Origin: Acanthacorydalis orientalis
Lineage: Eukaryota; Arthropoda; Insecta; Megaloptera; Corydalidae
Length of the DNA: 64,000 nt
Direction: 5' to 3'
NCBI GenBank assembly: GCA_034766995.1
Contig: CM068313.1
Coordinates: 38,269,996 to 38,333,995, forward strand
Positions 34,600-46,210 of this stretch are shown here, piece by piece. Every line of letters starts with the position of its first letter. The stretch's first letter is position 1. Both the position numbers and the translations under genes were made by a program. Below the pieces are notes generated by a model. It saw only the letters and a program-made list of their open reading frames with translations. It was not told the DNA's origin and did no database searches.

Positions 34600-36500
34600 G
34601 TTATGATATCAATATCATATGCTTTTGTATAACTTCCTGTGTCATCGTTAATAATAATTTAATAAAAAATCAGGACACGTTTTTTGAAAAATGTTTGTAC
34701 ATTTTTTGAAATTTTGCGGAACATTTTTTATTTATTGATAGATAGTAAATGTAAATAAAATTAAAATTATGTATTTCACTTTTTATTATTAAAAACTATT
34801 GCACAATAATATGTAGTTGTGTATTTTAGAATATGAATTGTTATATTTGCATATAATTAAAAAATAATTTACCTCTATTTTTGCTATGCGTGTTAACATA
34901 TCACATGTCAAAAGAATACATGATACAAGCTATCATATGAACACTTTCACGTTTAAATAACTTTGTAAAGTATTTTGTAATTCGAAATCGTAGTTACTTA
35001 GTGAAGAACCTTGAGAAGATTAAAAAAAACACATGAAACTTCTCTAGTTCAAAAAAAACAGCTTAGTTTGTTCTACTCAGTTACTTATATTTTTTTTACT
35101 GACACAAATCAATTATTTTTTTATAGAGAACAATTACTCCATTAAATTTGTGAGTTATTTTTTAATTTCTTCATATTGTGATAAACTATAGTTTTTATTT
35201 GTTATGATCAGTAAATTGCCTGTGAACTAAAATGTTACATTTATTATAACTTCAAATCTTAACAAAATAGTGTACAAAAATCCATCAATTGATAATGATT
35301 ATAAATAAAGCAGTAACTGTTTTAAACAAATAAGTCAGTATTTTCAAAGTGTGTACTCGTTACCTTGATATTTTTTTGTATTTATCAAGATTCATATTAA
35401 ATGTAAAAAGTGTAGTACTCTTTTCTTCATCATTGACATCTAGCATCGACTTGAATTACTTCATTTTTTCTGATGCAATAATCTGATAAAGTTCTATTTA
35501 ACGAATCGATAATTGTAATTTAATCAGTTATAGTATCATAAATATCAGTGTAGTATTCGGTCAAGCAGAAGAAATTTAGAATAAATCTAGTTTCACAAGT
35601 CAATCTCCAATTGAAAAGATGTGGTCAAGTGCGACCGTGCAGTTATTTCTAGTTCACTGGACATCGGTGATATAAATCATATTTGCGATGCTGTTACATC
35701 ATAATGTAGATTTTCTATTAGAAACGATAAAAAAGTTGTTATAATAATGCCACAAATATTATATTATTTCTTCGCAAGTCATGTGATATTCTTTGTCCAA
35801 TATGTTAATATTTTGAATTCAAATAAAATCAGTTATAAATGAATATCTTGATTTATTATTTGTTTCCGTCTGTAATTAAAAAAAAATGTATATATTCACA
35901 TATTATGTCAATTAAGATTAAAATTTCAAAACAATATTGTAATATCAATAGTAATTTCTAACGTTATTTGTATTAAATAAAAAATGACTTAAAGTAGTCG
36001 TGATATTCAGTTTAAATGAATAATTAATTCTTATTGAAATAGCTTTTTTTACTCTTTTATTTACATACTAGCTAAAGGCTAAATTTTATTAAAGCTTTTT
36101 TATATAATACATAATGATGTTAATAACAATTTATAAGATATGGTCATGTTAAGGAGATTTAGTATTCACTGAGTGCCTCATATGATTAAAAGTGTGCGTT
36201 TAGTTTCGTTTGAACAATTGATCTGTCAGATTTGACACGTGTTTTATTTTGGAAATACTGAAAGTTTGTTAATATACTTTTATGTAAATATATTTAATTA
36301 TTAATAATTTCATCTCTGCATCATCTAGCACCAAATTTATGTCTGCATTTTTATGCATAAATAAAAAAATATAAAAAATGCGAAAGTATACAGCTAGTGC
36401 AATAATACGAGTTCAGTTGTCTTAAAATTCAACATCTGTCTGCAAATTATCCATTTTTGACACTTATCACGGAAAAAACATTTTAAGTTCGATCACTTAA
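34600..36500. other. AT-rich non-coding stretch
   Basis: No gene, element or tandem structure recognised over about 1.9 kb. Confidence 0.5.
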
Positions 36501-36501
36501 C

Positions 36502-36616
<115 letters not shown>

Positions 36617-36789
36617 CTCATTAAAACCAGGAGCAAATCAGCGAGCAGCTCTTTACCTACGATTATTTAACTGAATTTCCTGCTTAGTATAGTCTGTGGT
36701 CAATAGCTTAACATATCCAATATATACGTTTATATCATTTACGTACTTCATTATATTTTAATATTACATTTTTATATTCAGTGTTTTTT

Positions 36790-37192
36790 TTTTTTTTGAT
36801 ATGCTAGCTAATATATATGTCAGAATTTTTGTCACATGTTTTACAAATGACATTAAAAAAATATTAAATGAACTGGATTATGAAACCTCATCTCGCCCAC
36901 CTTTCTCTTCGGACCTGTCCCCGACAGATTATTATTTTTTTAAACATTTGAGTAATTTCCTACAAGAGAAGGTTTTCACAGATCAAACATCATCTCAAAG
37001 CGATTTCGATTAATTCGTTAATTCCAGGATTTCAGAATTCAATCTTGTAGGCATAAAAAAACTTGTTTCCCTTTAGTAGAAAAGTATGCAGGCCAATAGT
37101 CTTTATTTTGATTCATAAATATAATTTTTAATTGATGTATGCCCCTTTATACTCAATACGTAAAAAGCGCAATTATTTTTGCACTAACCTAA
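36790..37192 (+). pseudogene. 3' fragment of a mariner transposon with transposase C-terminus
   Basis: The frame 36801-37013 contains ILNELDYE and SSDLSPTDYYFFKHLSNFLQ, the mariner motif carrying the third catalytic Asp (retained here). Translation passes a TAA at 37011-37013 and continues in frame as FVNSRISEFNLVG to a second stop near 37075. The 3' TIR, reading TTAGGTTAGTGCAAAAATAA on the minus strand, ends at 37192 next to TA. Everything 5' of the second catalytic Asp is missing. It belongs to the same TTAGGTTGGTG-type family as 61188-62454 and not to the TTAGGGTGCAAC family of 21293-23697. Confidence 0.85.
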
Positions 37193-37195
37193 TAT

Positions 37196-37206
37196 ATTTA
37201 TATATG

Positions 37207-37260
<54 letters not shown>

Positions 37261-37282
37261 CACATATATAAATATACATAAA

Positions 37283-37353
<71 letters not shown>

Positions 37354-37391
37354 TATATATACACATATATCTATATATATATATATATACG

Positions 37392-37460
<69 letters not shown>
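37196..37460. repeat. long compound (TA)n microsatellite
   Basis: About 265 bases of TA interrupted by GTATATATACACATA-type variants. It starts at the mariner end. YIYIYI frames on both strands are artefacts. Confidence 0.95.
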
Positions 37461-37461
<1 letters not shown>

Positions 37462-38104
37462 GTTGACCCACCAAATTTTAGAATTAACATAAAAAGTAAC
37501 ACTATATTTTTGCAACCGTTTTAATGTGTTAACAATTTTGTTCGGACGGTCATGTTTAATAGTTGTTAAGCGAGTGGAGAACTAGTATGTACAGTTTATT
37601 TATATTTACTGGACTAACAGCTTCATTAATTTTTACTCGTTCATGTTGATACTGGATGCATCTCTTTTTACACATATTATTTACAGGAATTTATTAACTG
37701 AAACAGTAGTTTTTTTTAATAAATGAATGTAATAAGAACGTAAATTAACAATTGTATAATTAATTATAATCCGAAATATTTATTCGATAAAAGAGATACG
37801 TGAAATATGTTTTATTTTGTTGATTTAAATTTTGAAATCATAACATATCTCGAAATAAATTGACATTTTGAAGTTGTTCTAAAGTAACTTCAGTGCTAGA
37901 AAAATAAGCAACCTTAAATAATTACTAGAATGAATGACATGTTCCTTTCAGATTAAAAAAAATATTCACATGAAAAAATTCTGAGCGAATATTTTTATCA
38001 TAGACATTCTTTAAAAGCTTTTTATGAAGCTTTACCTTTGTAATCGTCGGCCATGAAAAAAGTTATTTATATATATATATATATATATGCGTGTGTGTAT
38101 TATG

Positions 38105-38162
<58 letters not shown>

Positions 38163-38443
38163 TAATATATATGCGTGTGTGTGTGTGTACACGTTTACAC
38201 AGTCAAATCTGTATTCGCAGATTTCGTCTCCATAAATACTTGTGAATGTGTAATTCCCAAAATTTGAAACTATAATTATAGAAATGGACTTGGTTTATAG
38301 AAAAACAAAAACTTCGCAGTAAAAAGATATTAAATATATAAGAACTTTAACAGAAATCTTCAAATAAAATTATCTTATTATTATTTACCAACAATAATAA
38401 AGACAAAATGATAATAATTTCACATAATCCCTAGTAATCCTCG
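37461..38443. other. AT-rich stretch with (TA)n
   Basis: No gene. TA tracts with GTGTGTGT interruptions occupy 38069-38188. Confidence 0.5.
38069..38188. repeat. compound (TA)n/(GT)n microsatellite
   Basis: Two TA runs flank and precede GCGTGTGTGT segments. Confidence 0.9.
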
Positions 38444-38679
38444 GCCTTATATCTTCCGTATAAGGTTTTAGAAAATCCTTATACAATCCATATAATGATC
38501 GAAATCCTTATATAGGCACCTTATATAGATCTTATATTAATATTATAAGGCATATTAAGTGACTTTATATGATCCTTATACAGTAATGAAGGTCACATTT
38601 TATAGGCTTAACGACCGTATATGAATGATAATGACCCTCACCCTTACTTTACACAAACTATGTATGGTTTGTATAAGGT
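38444..38679. repeat. cluster of CCTTATAY/RTATAAGG words
   Basis: About nine copies of CCTTATA(T/C) or its complement lie within 236 bases (near 38444, 38459, 38478, 38506, 38519, 38531, 38545, 38574 and 38671), in both orientations with irregular spacing. The stretch is free of (TA)n. It may be a decayed tandem repeat or an array of binding sites; the motif resembles a relaxed SRF/MEF2-type A/T core but does not match CArG exactly. Confidence 0.45.
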
Positions 38680-40439
38680 GAATTTATGTTCTTTAAACGA
38701 TTCATGTAAGTTTGAGGCCTTACTAAAGAAGTCAATTGAAATCGTTCAAAAATTAGACTGAGATGAGATACGATTTTGATCATGATTGATAGATTCTATG
38801 AAAACAGCTGGGCATGAGCTTTGTTTTCAACATTTTTTTTTTTAATTTCAAATAGGGTAGGATGTTCTCTCAACCTTTTTTAGAGTTATTGCAACCAGTG
38901 CATTTCGGCTAGTAGTGAGTGAAATTAGTGTGTTTTTGTCTTTATAATTATTATTTATAAAAGTAAATGATTTGTTTCTAACATTTCGTTTAAAATAAAA
39001 TATAAACTCAGAGTGTTGTCAAATATTATATGTTAAAATATTGATTATTATCATAAGTTTGAATCATTTTGGGGTATATTTTACATTCGATTAAAAATAT
39101 AAATAAGTTCTTTCTACTTTTTTTACCATACTGGTACGATATAGCATCAAAATGTATTTTTATGACATTTGGCAAAATACAATGTGTAGATAAAGAATGT
39201 TAATTTGCGATGTGTTCATACATGTCAGTAATTAGTAATTATTGTGTAACTGGTAGTCAATTTACACTAAACTTTATTAAAAATTGTACATGTCACCGGA
39301 ATTCAAATATTTCGGATATTTAGGCACAGTTCTTTCATTTTAAAAACGTTATGAATTTTTTTAAATTTTAGTATACAGTTTCAAATCATTTTATTAATAA
39401 GTATGGTTACATTACATAATAAATCATTTTCATATGTAAATAAAAAATCATTTTATTCGAATCTTATAATCTTAAACATTTTTTTAAATTGTGTTATTTA
39501 ACTTTTAAAAATAACTCATAGAAAGTATCATTAAAAATTATAATGTTTTCTATATTTAAAACTGTAGACATTATTATTTACAAAAATTACAAAATTTACC
39601 ACCACCGCTGTCTGTTTTTCTTTACATCAAATTTACATTGTCCGTTATTTATTTACAGTAGTTGTAATATCAGTAAATCTTTAACTATTTGAAACTTAAA
39701 TATATATTTTGCAGATTGAATATAATGTATGTTTTTACTCAATATATTCGATTAAAATGTTGTGAAAAAATATGGCATATTTTTGCTTATACATTACAGA
39801 TTTACTTTTATGAATCAATAACGATATTCATACAAGAATTTTCGCCGAATATAAGTGAATCTTTTGTAGAACAGCGAAAGTAAAAATGTATTTTAATCGG
39901 TTTCTTGAAATTCACCATTGTACTATGTTTCTAATAACACTACTTTTTATAATTAAAAATGATTAGTTGTACATTTTTTTAGTAATTAGGAAGATAGATA
40001 AATAGTACAACATAGTTTTTAAATCAGTTTTGCGAACATGAATAAATTATATCTTTATACATATTTAATATTTGTTATAACTTCACATAAAATTACGCAA
40101 AAGTTTTTAAATACATATAAATGTAGATAAGTGAAGATACTGACATAGGTATATGTATATATATATACACATACACACACATATCCATACATACATACGT
40201 GCATTTATATTTAAATTGAAGTTCTAAAATAATCCAATACTTTGTTATACAGTGTTTTATATTAACACATTAGTTTATGTAATTGAAATCAAACACAATG
40301 TGTATAGATTTAAGAATTTCAAGTGGATGAGATAGAATTCTTATTTTAATTATTTATATATATATATATAAATACTCGACAGCTTATCAGCCTACATAAA
40401 ATCTTCGTGTTGAATTCAACTGATCCTTTATTCTCGTTC
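38680..40439. other. AT-rich non-coding stretch
   Basis: No gene recognised; short TA/CA runs lie near 40150-40200 and 40357-40371. Confidence 0.5.
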
Positions 40440-40760
40440 ATGAATACATTTTTGTTTCAAGCTGTCAGAGTCACGCTGAGCTCACTCTTTCGTGATTATA
40501 CCGAATGCATGTTCGTTGCATGTGTGCATTCGTGTGAAATTCTAGGGTTCAATGAAAATGAAGGGTCTCCGTCACCAACGTTTGGTATGCTAGAAATGCT
40601 AAACATGGTTAACATACGCGCCGATATTAATTTAGAGAATGACATCAGTCGATTAAATGCTGAACGATATTATTTCCTGGTATATGTCAATGCATATAAA
40701 CTGATTGAAATGAAATATAAAAATACATTTCGGACGAATCGTATTCATACGACGAATTAA
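40440..40760 (+). CDS. unsupported ORF, 106 codons from ATG
   Basis: I do not recognise the product. The frame is one of the longest in the window that is not low-complexity. It opens MNTFLFQAVRVTLSSLFRDY, has a Cys-containing hydrophobic stretch (CMFVACVHSCEILGF), an acidic/serine turn (NENEGSPSPTF) and a basic end. An acceptor-like TTTTTGTTTCAAG ends near 40462, so it could overlap an exon. Local composition is less AT-rich than the flanks, which lengthens chance ORFs. No domain, signal peptide or neighbour supports it. Confidence 0.18.
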   Translation: MNTFLFQAVRVTLSSLFRDYTECMFVACVHSCEILGFNENEGSPSPTFGMLEMLNMVNIRADINLENDISRLNAERYYFLVYVNAYKLIEMKYKNTFRTNRIHTTN

Positions 40761-41103
40761 AAAAAAGTTTAAATCTAAATTTCATATCGTATCTGAATAG
40801 TCTTTCATTTCGATTAGCAGTTACTTACATCACACGTTACACTTTTTTACATCTGGGTAATGTTCATAAAGATAAAGTAAAATTCTTTTTTCCCTGGTCC
40901 ATTTTTTTTCAGTTAACGCTTCCAGCCGGGCTCCTTTTTAAAACTTACCGTACCGGTGCAGTAAACAGTTTACCGGTAATATTTTTCATGAAAATTAATA
41001 TTTATGAAAGATTAGAAAGATTTATATTAGTTGAACATTAAGGTCAATCCTTATACCAGCGATTAGCATCAATATAAATGGCCTCATCTATTTTATGTGT
41101 GTC

Positions 41104-41825
41104 TCACTATCAATTTTGACTGATCAGTTAAATATATAGTTTTAACTGATCAAACTGTGTGTACACACATCATCAGATCTAACTGATACGTTGTATTTAC
41201 TAAACAAATTTTTATCTGATCGTTCCCGACCTGGGCGTTATAATATTCATATAAATACTTCTATATAGTTATTTTTCTATTATAAAGATGTCGCAAACAG
41301 TATCGATTTACTAAATTAATTTACCCTCATTCTGAATTGTGCCATTTATGATAAAATATTAATTTTTAAAAACTTGTGCACCTCTAAGTTAAAATACACA
41401 TGCTACGCCACTGAAAATATATTTTTTCTTTTAATTATGCACTAGAAAGAAATTTATTTAATAAAAAAATTGATTGTTTTTTTGACCGAAGTTTTAAAGT
41501 TAATTTGTACATTTAGTTGTTAAAGTTTAATTTAATTTTTAAGTTTAAATTAATTAGTAGCTAACTAAAAAAAACGTAATAAACTCAGCATAATACAAAA
41601 GGAGACAAATAAAAACTGGACGATTTAACTGAAACTGTAACACACTCTCAAATAGTACTTCCGTTCAGTTGGCTGGACAGATAATTCGATGGATTTTTTT
41701 CCAGTTCTTCAGTCAGACTGATCAGTTCAAAATGGAATGACACACATACCACACATCCTCAATTTATGGTACCGATCACAACTGATCAGTCAGAACTGAC
41801 GGCCAAACTGATAGTGTATGGGGCG
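41104..41825. mobile_element. putative TIR element with repeated ACTGATCAGT motifs
   Basis: The left end reads CACTATCAATTTTGACTGAT and the right end, reverse-complemented, CACTATCAGTTTGGCCGTCA; the shared CACTATCARTTT is the candidate terminus. ACTGATCAGT or a one-base variant recurs near 41118, 41143, 41186, 41706, 41790 and 41800. Such terminal arrays are typical of transposase-binding subterminal repeats. The middle is plain AT-rich DNA without ORF. Superfamily and target duplication are not determined. Confidence 0.5.
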
Positions 41826-42063
41826 ACTCTTAACATCTGTATTACAAGAAAATAAAAAAATATATTCAAGAATATCATGACAGATAATTGGAAATAAAAA
41901 CACATTATCAGCTGAATTTACTGCATTGGAACGGGAGAATTAGCATATTTGTATACAGTTTTCCAGAGATTAAAATGTATTTTAATTTATTAAAAAATAT
42001 TTCAACAATACGTTATATGACTATTTTTTGAAATACTTGAAATATTATAGAAGCTGACAAACA

Positions 42064-42070
42064 CACGCAT

Positions 42071-42130
<60 letters not shown>
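42064..42130. repeat. compound (CA)n(TA)n microsatellite
   Basis: CA run followed by a TA run. Confidence 0.95.
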
Positions 42131-42133
<3 letters not shown>

Positions 42134-42400
42134 GTTATATTCATTATGACGTATAGTCACTATTATATCACACTGCATCTACACGATTTCAAATTTAACT
42201 TTTGTTATTGATATTGATTACTTCATCTACAGTGCGGTTTGTAGTGTAACTATTTTTATTGATATTACTCTGTCTGGTATTCATTGAACTTGCGTGATTA
42301 TATCTTACTTTTCATGTTAATATACTCGACTAGCTTTCGACTGTTTAACTCTTACTTTATTGTTATTTTAGCTAATGTATCTTTAACGCTTAAAAACTGG

Positions 42401-42403
<3 letters not shown>

Positions 42404-42470
<67 letters not shown>
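42404..42470. repeat. (TA)n microsatellite
   Basis: Pure TA run. Confidence 0.95.
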
Positions 42471-42472
<2 letters not shown>

Positions 42473-42675
42473 CAGATGTATTTGTGTGTGTGCCGATTAA
42501 AATGTGTCATTTAACGAATTTTAAGGTAATTAAAGTTTTTTCAATAATTTTATATTAAATAATAAATTATAATATCGATATGTAAAAAATTACAAAATTG
42601 TGTACTCAAGATATGTAATATTGTAATGTACGTACTTTCATATTTGTAAATTTTATACTATATTAAAAACAAAAA

Positions 42676-42709
42676 TGTATATATATATATATATATATAT
42701 ATACATACA

Positions 42710-42757
<48 letters not shown>

Positions 42758-42765
42758 CACATACA

Positions 42766-42811
<46 letters not shown>

Positions 42812-42818
42812 TGTATGT
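42676..42818. repeat. compound (TA)n/CATACATGCA microsatellite
   Basis: TA runs separated by two ACATACATGCA segments, a small higher-order pattern with a period of about 55 bases. Confidence 0.9.
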
Positions 42819-43003
42819 ATAGTCATGAAATGCAATTCACAATATATTTTATTCATTCAAATATTTCAACGTTCGTTGTATGATGGCTTATCTTATTCAT
42901 AATTAAGATATATTTTAAATTGTTGACAGCACTTCATATCAACTTTTTATTATTTTGATTAGTATTAGATATTAACCAAGCAATAATTCTGTTGCAATTG
43001 TAT

Positions 43004-43004
<1 letters not shown>

Positions 43005-43034
<30 letters not shown>
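43005..43034. repeat. (TA)n microsatellite
   Basis: Short pure TA run. Confidence 0.9.
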
Positions 43035-43037
<3 letters not shown>

Positions 43038-43498
43038 CAAGTATATTCATATCTTTTCTACAGTACTGTAAACATTTTTTAAAGAAAATATATTATCTCT
43101 CCTTATATTGTCATTATGTCGTATATTCTCTACAAACATTTTATGTACTAACTTTTGCAATGCATTGTTTTATGTACAAAAATAAATAATAATTAAGTAA
43201 TCATAATTCAGTAAGTAAATACATACTTGTATCAAGATCACGTGTGAGTCTAGGTTTAGATAAATTTATGAAGATTGAAACTAATGCATGCTTATGTTTA
43301 AATTTAGCAGCATAAAACCAAAATAGACCTTTCAAACGTTACTTAATGCTATTTTAGATATAATATTTTGTATAAATAATAAAATAAGTATTTCGCTTTG
43401 GCTATCGGACTTATCTATTAAAAATTATAGGGAGAGCTCTTTTCAATGCTTATTGGATATCTTACGTTTTACATGTATACCACTTGAATTCTGTACAC

Positions 43499-44223
43499 CA
43501 GTGGTGTGAAACTTATATATGAAGACGGGGCACGAAATTAATTTTAAGAGAGTCTACGGGCCGCAGACGAAACAAGTCACCTGAAAAAATTTAGCGAACG
43601 AAAAAAAGTCTTCTATTTATGTTCGAAAGTGATTCATTTAAATTTTACATTTATTTTTTCTTTAATGAATTTATATTTTTTTTAAAAAAAATACTTTAAT
43701 TTTAGGTATTATTATCAAATGTTTCAACAAAATTTTAAATTAGAGAAATTAAAAAAATAATATTTTAATATAAACTATTTAAAAATAAACTGTCGACAGA
43801 AACAATTTTATCAATATCGGGTATAATTTTTTGTGATAATGACATTTTTAATATAGATGTTAAATGTTCATTTGTCAATCTTGACCTGTGTGAAATTATG
43901 TATTATGAAATTATGAGTTATTAGTCTTTAAAAGGGAAAATAATTGTTCACATAGGTATGCACTACCAAACATTGCCAAGATTCTTGTCTGAAACATACG
44001 CATTTCAATAAAATGGTCTGGCAAGTACAAATAAAAATCTAGAATACCAACTTCATTATACTTTTCTTTTAGTGCCGTGATGCACTGAATTTCAATCAAT
44101 TCCATTTGGATGTTACTTTTTATTATTATTTTAATTATTTTATTATTTTAATAAAATCAACTTCAAGCTTTAGGCTTGGGTCGCATTCTAGGACCTTGCG
44201 GGGCCGTGTATTTCACACCACTA
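43499..44223 (-). mobile_element. internally deleted hAT transposon, copy 1
   Basis: The ends CAGTGGTGTGAAACTT (43499) and, reverse-complemented, AGTGGTGTGAAATACACGGC (right) form hAT-type TIRs. Subterminal GGGCCGCAG and GGGGCCGTG stretches recall the coloured-by-GC ends of Charlie-like hATs. Inside, on the minus strand, lies the transposase C-terminal part (44105-43911), so the element runs right to left and has lost most of its coding region. The eight bases outside the ends do not match. Confidence 0.7.
43911..44105 (-). pseudogene. hAT transposase C-terminal dimerisation domain, remnant 1
   Basis: The 64-codon frame contains ELIEIQCITALKEKYNEVG and ILAMFGSAYLCEQLFSLLK. MFGS.Y.CEQ.FS is the signature of the C-terminal dimerisation region of hAT transposases (Charlie/ZBED/GTF2IRD2 group), where monomers assemble. 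The frame stops after LLKTNNS. The expected continuation (SHRS..TDEHL) appears only in degraded form downstream near 43800-43880. The N-terminal zinc finger and the catalytic region are absent, so no transposition activity is possible. Confidence 0.8.
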
Positions 44224-44246
44224 GTTTAGAATATTTCAGTAATGAT

Positions 44247-44590
44247 TCAGTAATGAAACAATTTTATCCAATCGGGTATAATTTTTTGTGATAATGATAT
44301 TTTTACTATAGATGTTAAATGTTCATTTGGCAATGTTGACCTGTGTGAAGTCTTATTAGTCTTGAAAAGGGAAAAATAATTGTTCACATAGATATGCACA
44401 CCAAACATTGTCAAGATTCTTGCTGCAAACATACGCATTTCAATAAAATGTCATAATTTTCAGTGTTTTAATAATGTATTTGATATATATTTTTTTAAAT
44501 TCCATTTTATTATTTTAATAAAATCAACTGCAAGTTTTGTGCCGTAGACTCCATTCTAGAGTCTTGTGGGGCGCGTGTTTGTCCCCACTG
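44247..44590 (-). pseudogene. second, partial hAT copy with transposase C-terminus
   Basis: The frame 44438-44247 reads MFGVHIYVNNYFSLFKTNK then HRSTLPNEHLTSIVKISLSQ. It retains the EHL-type end of the hAT dimerisation domain that copy 1 has lost, but the CEQ motif is damaged (YVNNYF). The sequence 44255-44590 parallels 43799-44223 of copy 1 and ends with a hAT-like CAGTGGGGACAAACACGC (minus strand, end 44590). The neighbouring copies are either a tandem duplication or two nearby insertions of one family. Confidence 0.7.
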
Positions 44591-44632
44591 CTGTGGTGTC
44601 AAACACGCAATTTCAATACCTTGGGAAGAAGC

Positions 44633-44674
44633 TCATTAACGTTAATGATCTTTTAACGTTAATCTAACGTTAAG
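44633..44674. repeat. AACGTT palindrome cluster
   Basis: TCATTAACGTTAATGA (44633-44648) is a perfect 16-bp palindrome, followed by TTTAACGTTAA and TCTAACGTTAA. Three TAACGTTA cores occur within 42 bases. Confidence 0.8.
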
Positions 44675-44702
44675 AAGACTTCATTTTACTTTTTTTATAA
44701 TT

Positions 44703-44873
44703 TAAATAAAAAGAGTTTATTTAAATTATTAATATGTATATAAAATATCTATATTATTTTATAGATATCTATAAAATATTATAAAAAAAAAATAAAAATC
44801 ATTAAAAAGTATCAACGTTTATAAATCTATTTTAAAATACAAATTAATACTGTAAATAAACTCTTTTTATTTA
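44703..44873. mobile_element. small fold-back element or MITE remnant
   Basis: TAAATAAAAAGAGTTTATTT (44703 on) is matched in inverted orientation at 44853-44873, with partial pairing continuing inward (ATTAATA-type). The about 110-base centre is AT-only. No target duplication was identified, so it may be simply an inverted repeat. Confidence 0.45.
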
Positions 44874-45522
44874 TTTCTTATTACAAAACTCTACTGTTCT
44901 TATTACAAAATTAAAATTATCATGGGCTTCATTTCATTTTACATGCACGACGATATCCCGAAACAAAGATACATATAAACCACGGCTAAATATTTACACA
45001 AGTATTGCGATTTTATTTCTCCTGCTCCCATAGAGCAGAATGTATTATAAAAATGATTTTTATTTGTGAAAGTAATGAAATTACTCTCGGATGAATTTAA
45101 TTCCATGCAATTACTTTTTACTTTCAATACCCAGTTATCGACAAACTGGTAAAATAATAAACATCTCAAATATTTGCTTGTAAAACATTAATAGAAGTAA
45201 TTTCATTATAAAGTGTTAAGAAATTTATATTATTAATTAATTTTATTTATATAATTAATTAATTCAGTTTATGTTATTAATATATTTATTTAATTAGAAA
45301 CTGGAAAAAACACGAAATTACGTCGAGTACTAAAAATGTAATGATTGTTTGCAGATATAGTTTGTATTTTTACACAGGTTAGATTTAAATATGAAATTAT
45401 CAGTTCGCTGTAATTATAAAAGTAATATAGTATAAAGTACATTATTTCTGAAGTATTATAAACCAATAGATGAATATTAAAAAGTTACTAAATACATTTG
45501 TATCATACAGTTGTTACCTTTG

Positions 45523-45552
45523 TACCATTGCGATTATTTAATCGCAATGGTA
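45523..45552. repeat. perfect 14-bp inverted repeat with 2-base loop
   Basis: Near-perfect cruciform-type palindrome containing ATTGCGATTA. It shares the GTACCATT word with the hairpin of block Y, which may be chance. Confidence 0.85.
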
Positions 45553-45836
45553 GTAAAGCAACTTTCACATCTTGATATAATACACAGACACAAAACCATT
45601 TATTATAAAATTAACCAGTATATTTTTCAAATTGGAAATTATAGAAAAGGGTAAGATTTTATGCCTAACAATATTTAATAATCTTATTTATCGTATAGAT
45701 AATTAACGTATTATCTGAAAGTGACAAGTATTTTAGATGATAGGATTATTTATGAGGGTATTCGAATACTATATATGGTTTTTTCTATTATAAAATTTTA
45801 GTTTATGTTCTTTTTTTATACTCATATACTGACATG

Positions 45837-45888
<52 letters not shown>
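45837..45888. repeat. (TA)n microsatellite
   Basis: TA run with one AATA phase break at its start. Confidence 0.95.
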
Positions 45889-45890
<2 letters not shown>

Positions 45891-46090
45891 ATAAATATCA
45901 CCTCACGTCAAACGTTTACGACTGCCCATATGACTAACAATACGCAGTTCTATAGCATGAAAAAAACATGTCATTTATGAATAACGGTTTTCTCCAGTTT
46001 GTTATTATACCGGCTCCTCTCAAATACGTGACTTCCAGCCTTCGTCGTAACATTTATTAATACCTTGTTTTCATTTGTGTTTTTGGTGTT

Positions 46091-46210
46091 ATGGCGTCGT
46101 TATTCGATCGTATCGTCGACGACATGCATGATTTATTTTCAATGTCAGCACGGTTTCAATTATTTCGTTGGATGAGTCAAGTGTTAAGTTTCCAAGGGCA
46201 ATTATAATGC
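46091..46210 (+). CDS. unsupported small ORF, 39 codons
   Basis: I do not recognise it. The ATG has G at -3 and G at +4, a favourable start context, and opens MASLFDRIVDDMHDLFSMSA. The first 35 bases hold six CpG, unusual here. The predicted peptide is amphipathic with no signal or membrane segment. No splice or polyadenylation signal is tied to it. It may be a genuine small ORF, a first coding exon or chance. Confidence 0.15.

Larger units (their letters stand above)
44874..46090. other. AT-rich stretch holding a strong hairpin
   Basis: No gene. TACCATTGCGATTA (45523-45536) and TAATCGCAATGGTA (45539-45552) pair perfectly around two bases. A (TA)n lies at 45837-45888. Confidence 0.6.

Noticed and set aside
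37208..37474. ORFs of 63-84 codons made of YIYIYI on both strands (also at 3514, 9897, 15936, 42284, 42653, 57166 and 61051)
   Set aside because: They are translations of (TA)n and (CA)n microsatellites, open on both strands because the repeat contains no stop in that phase.
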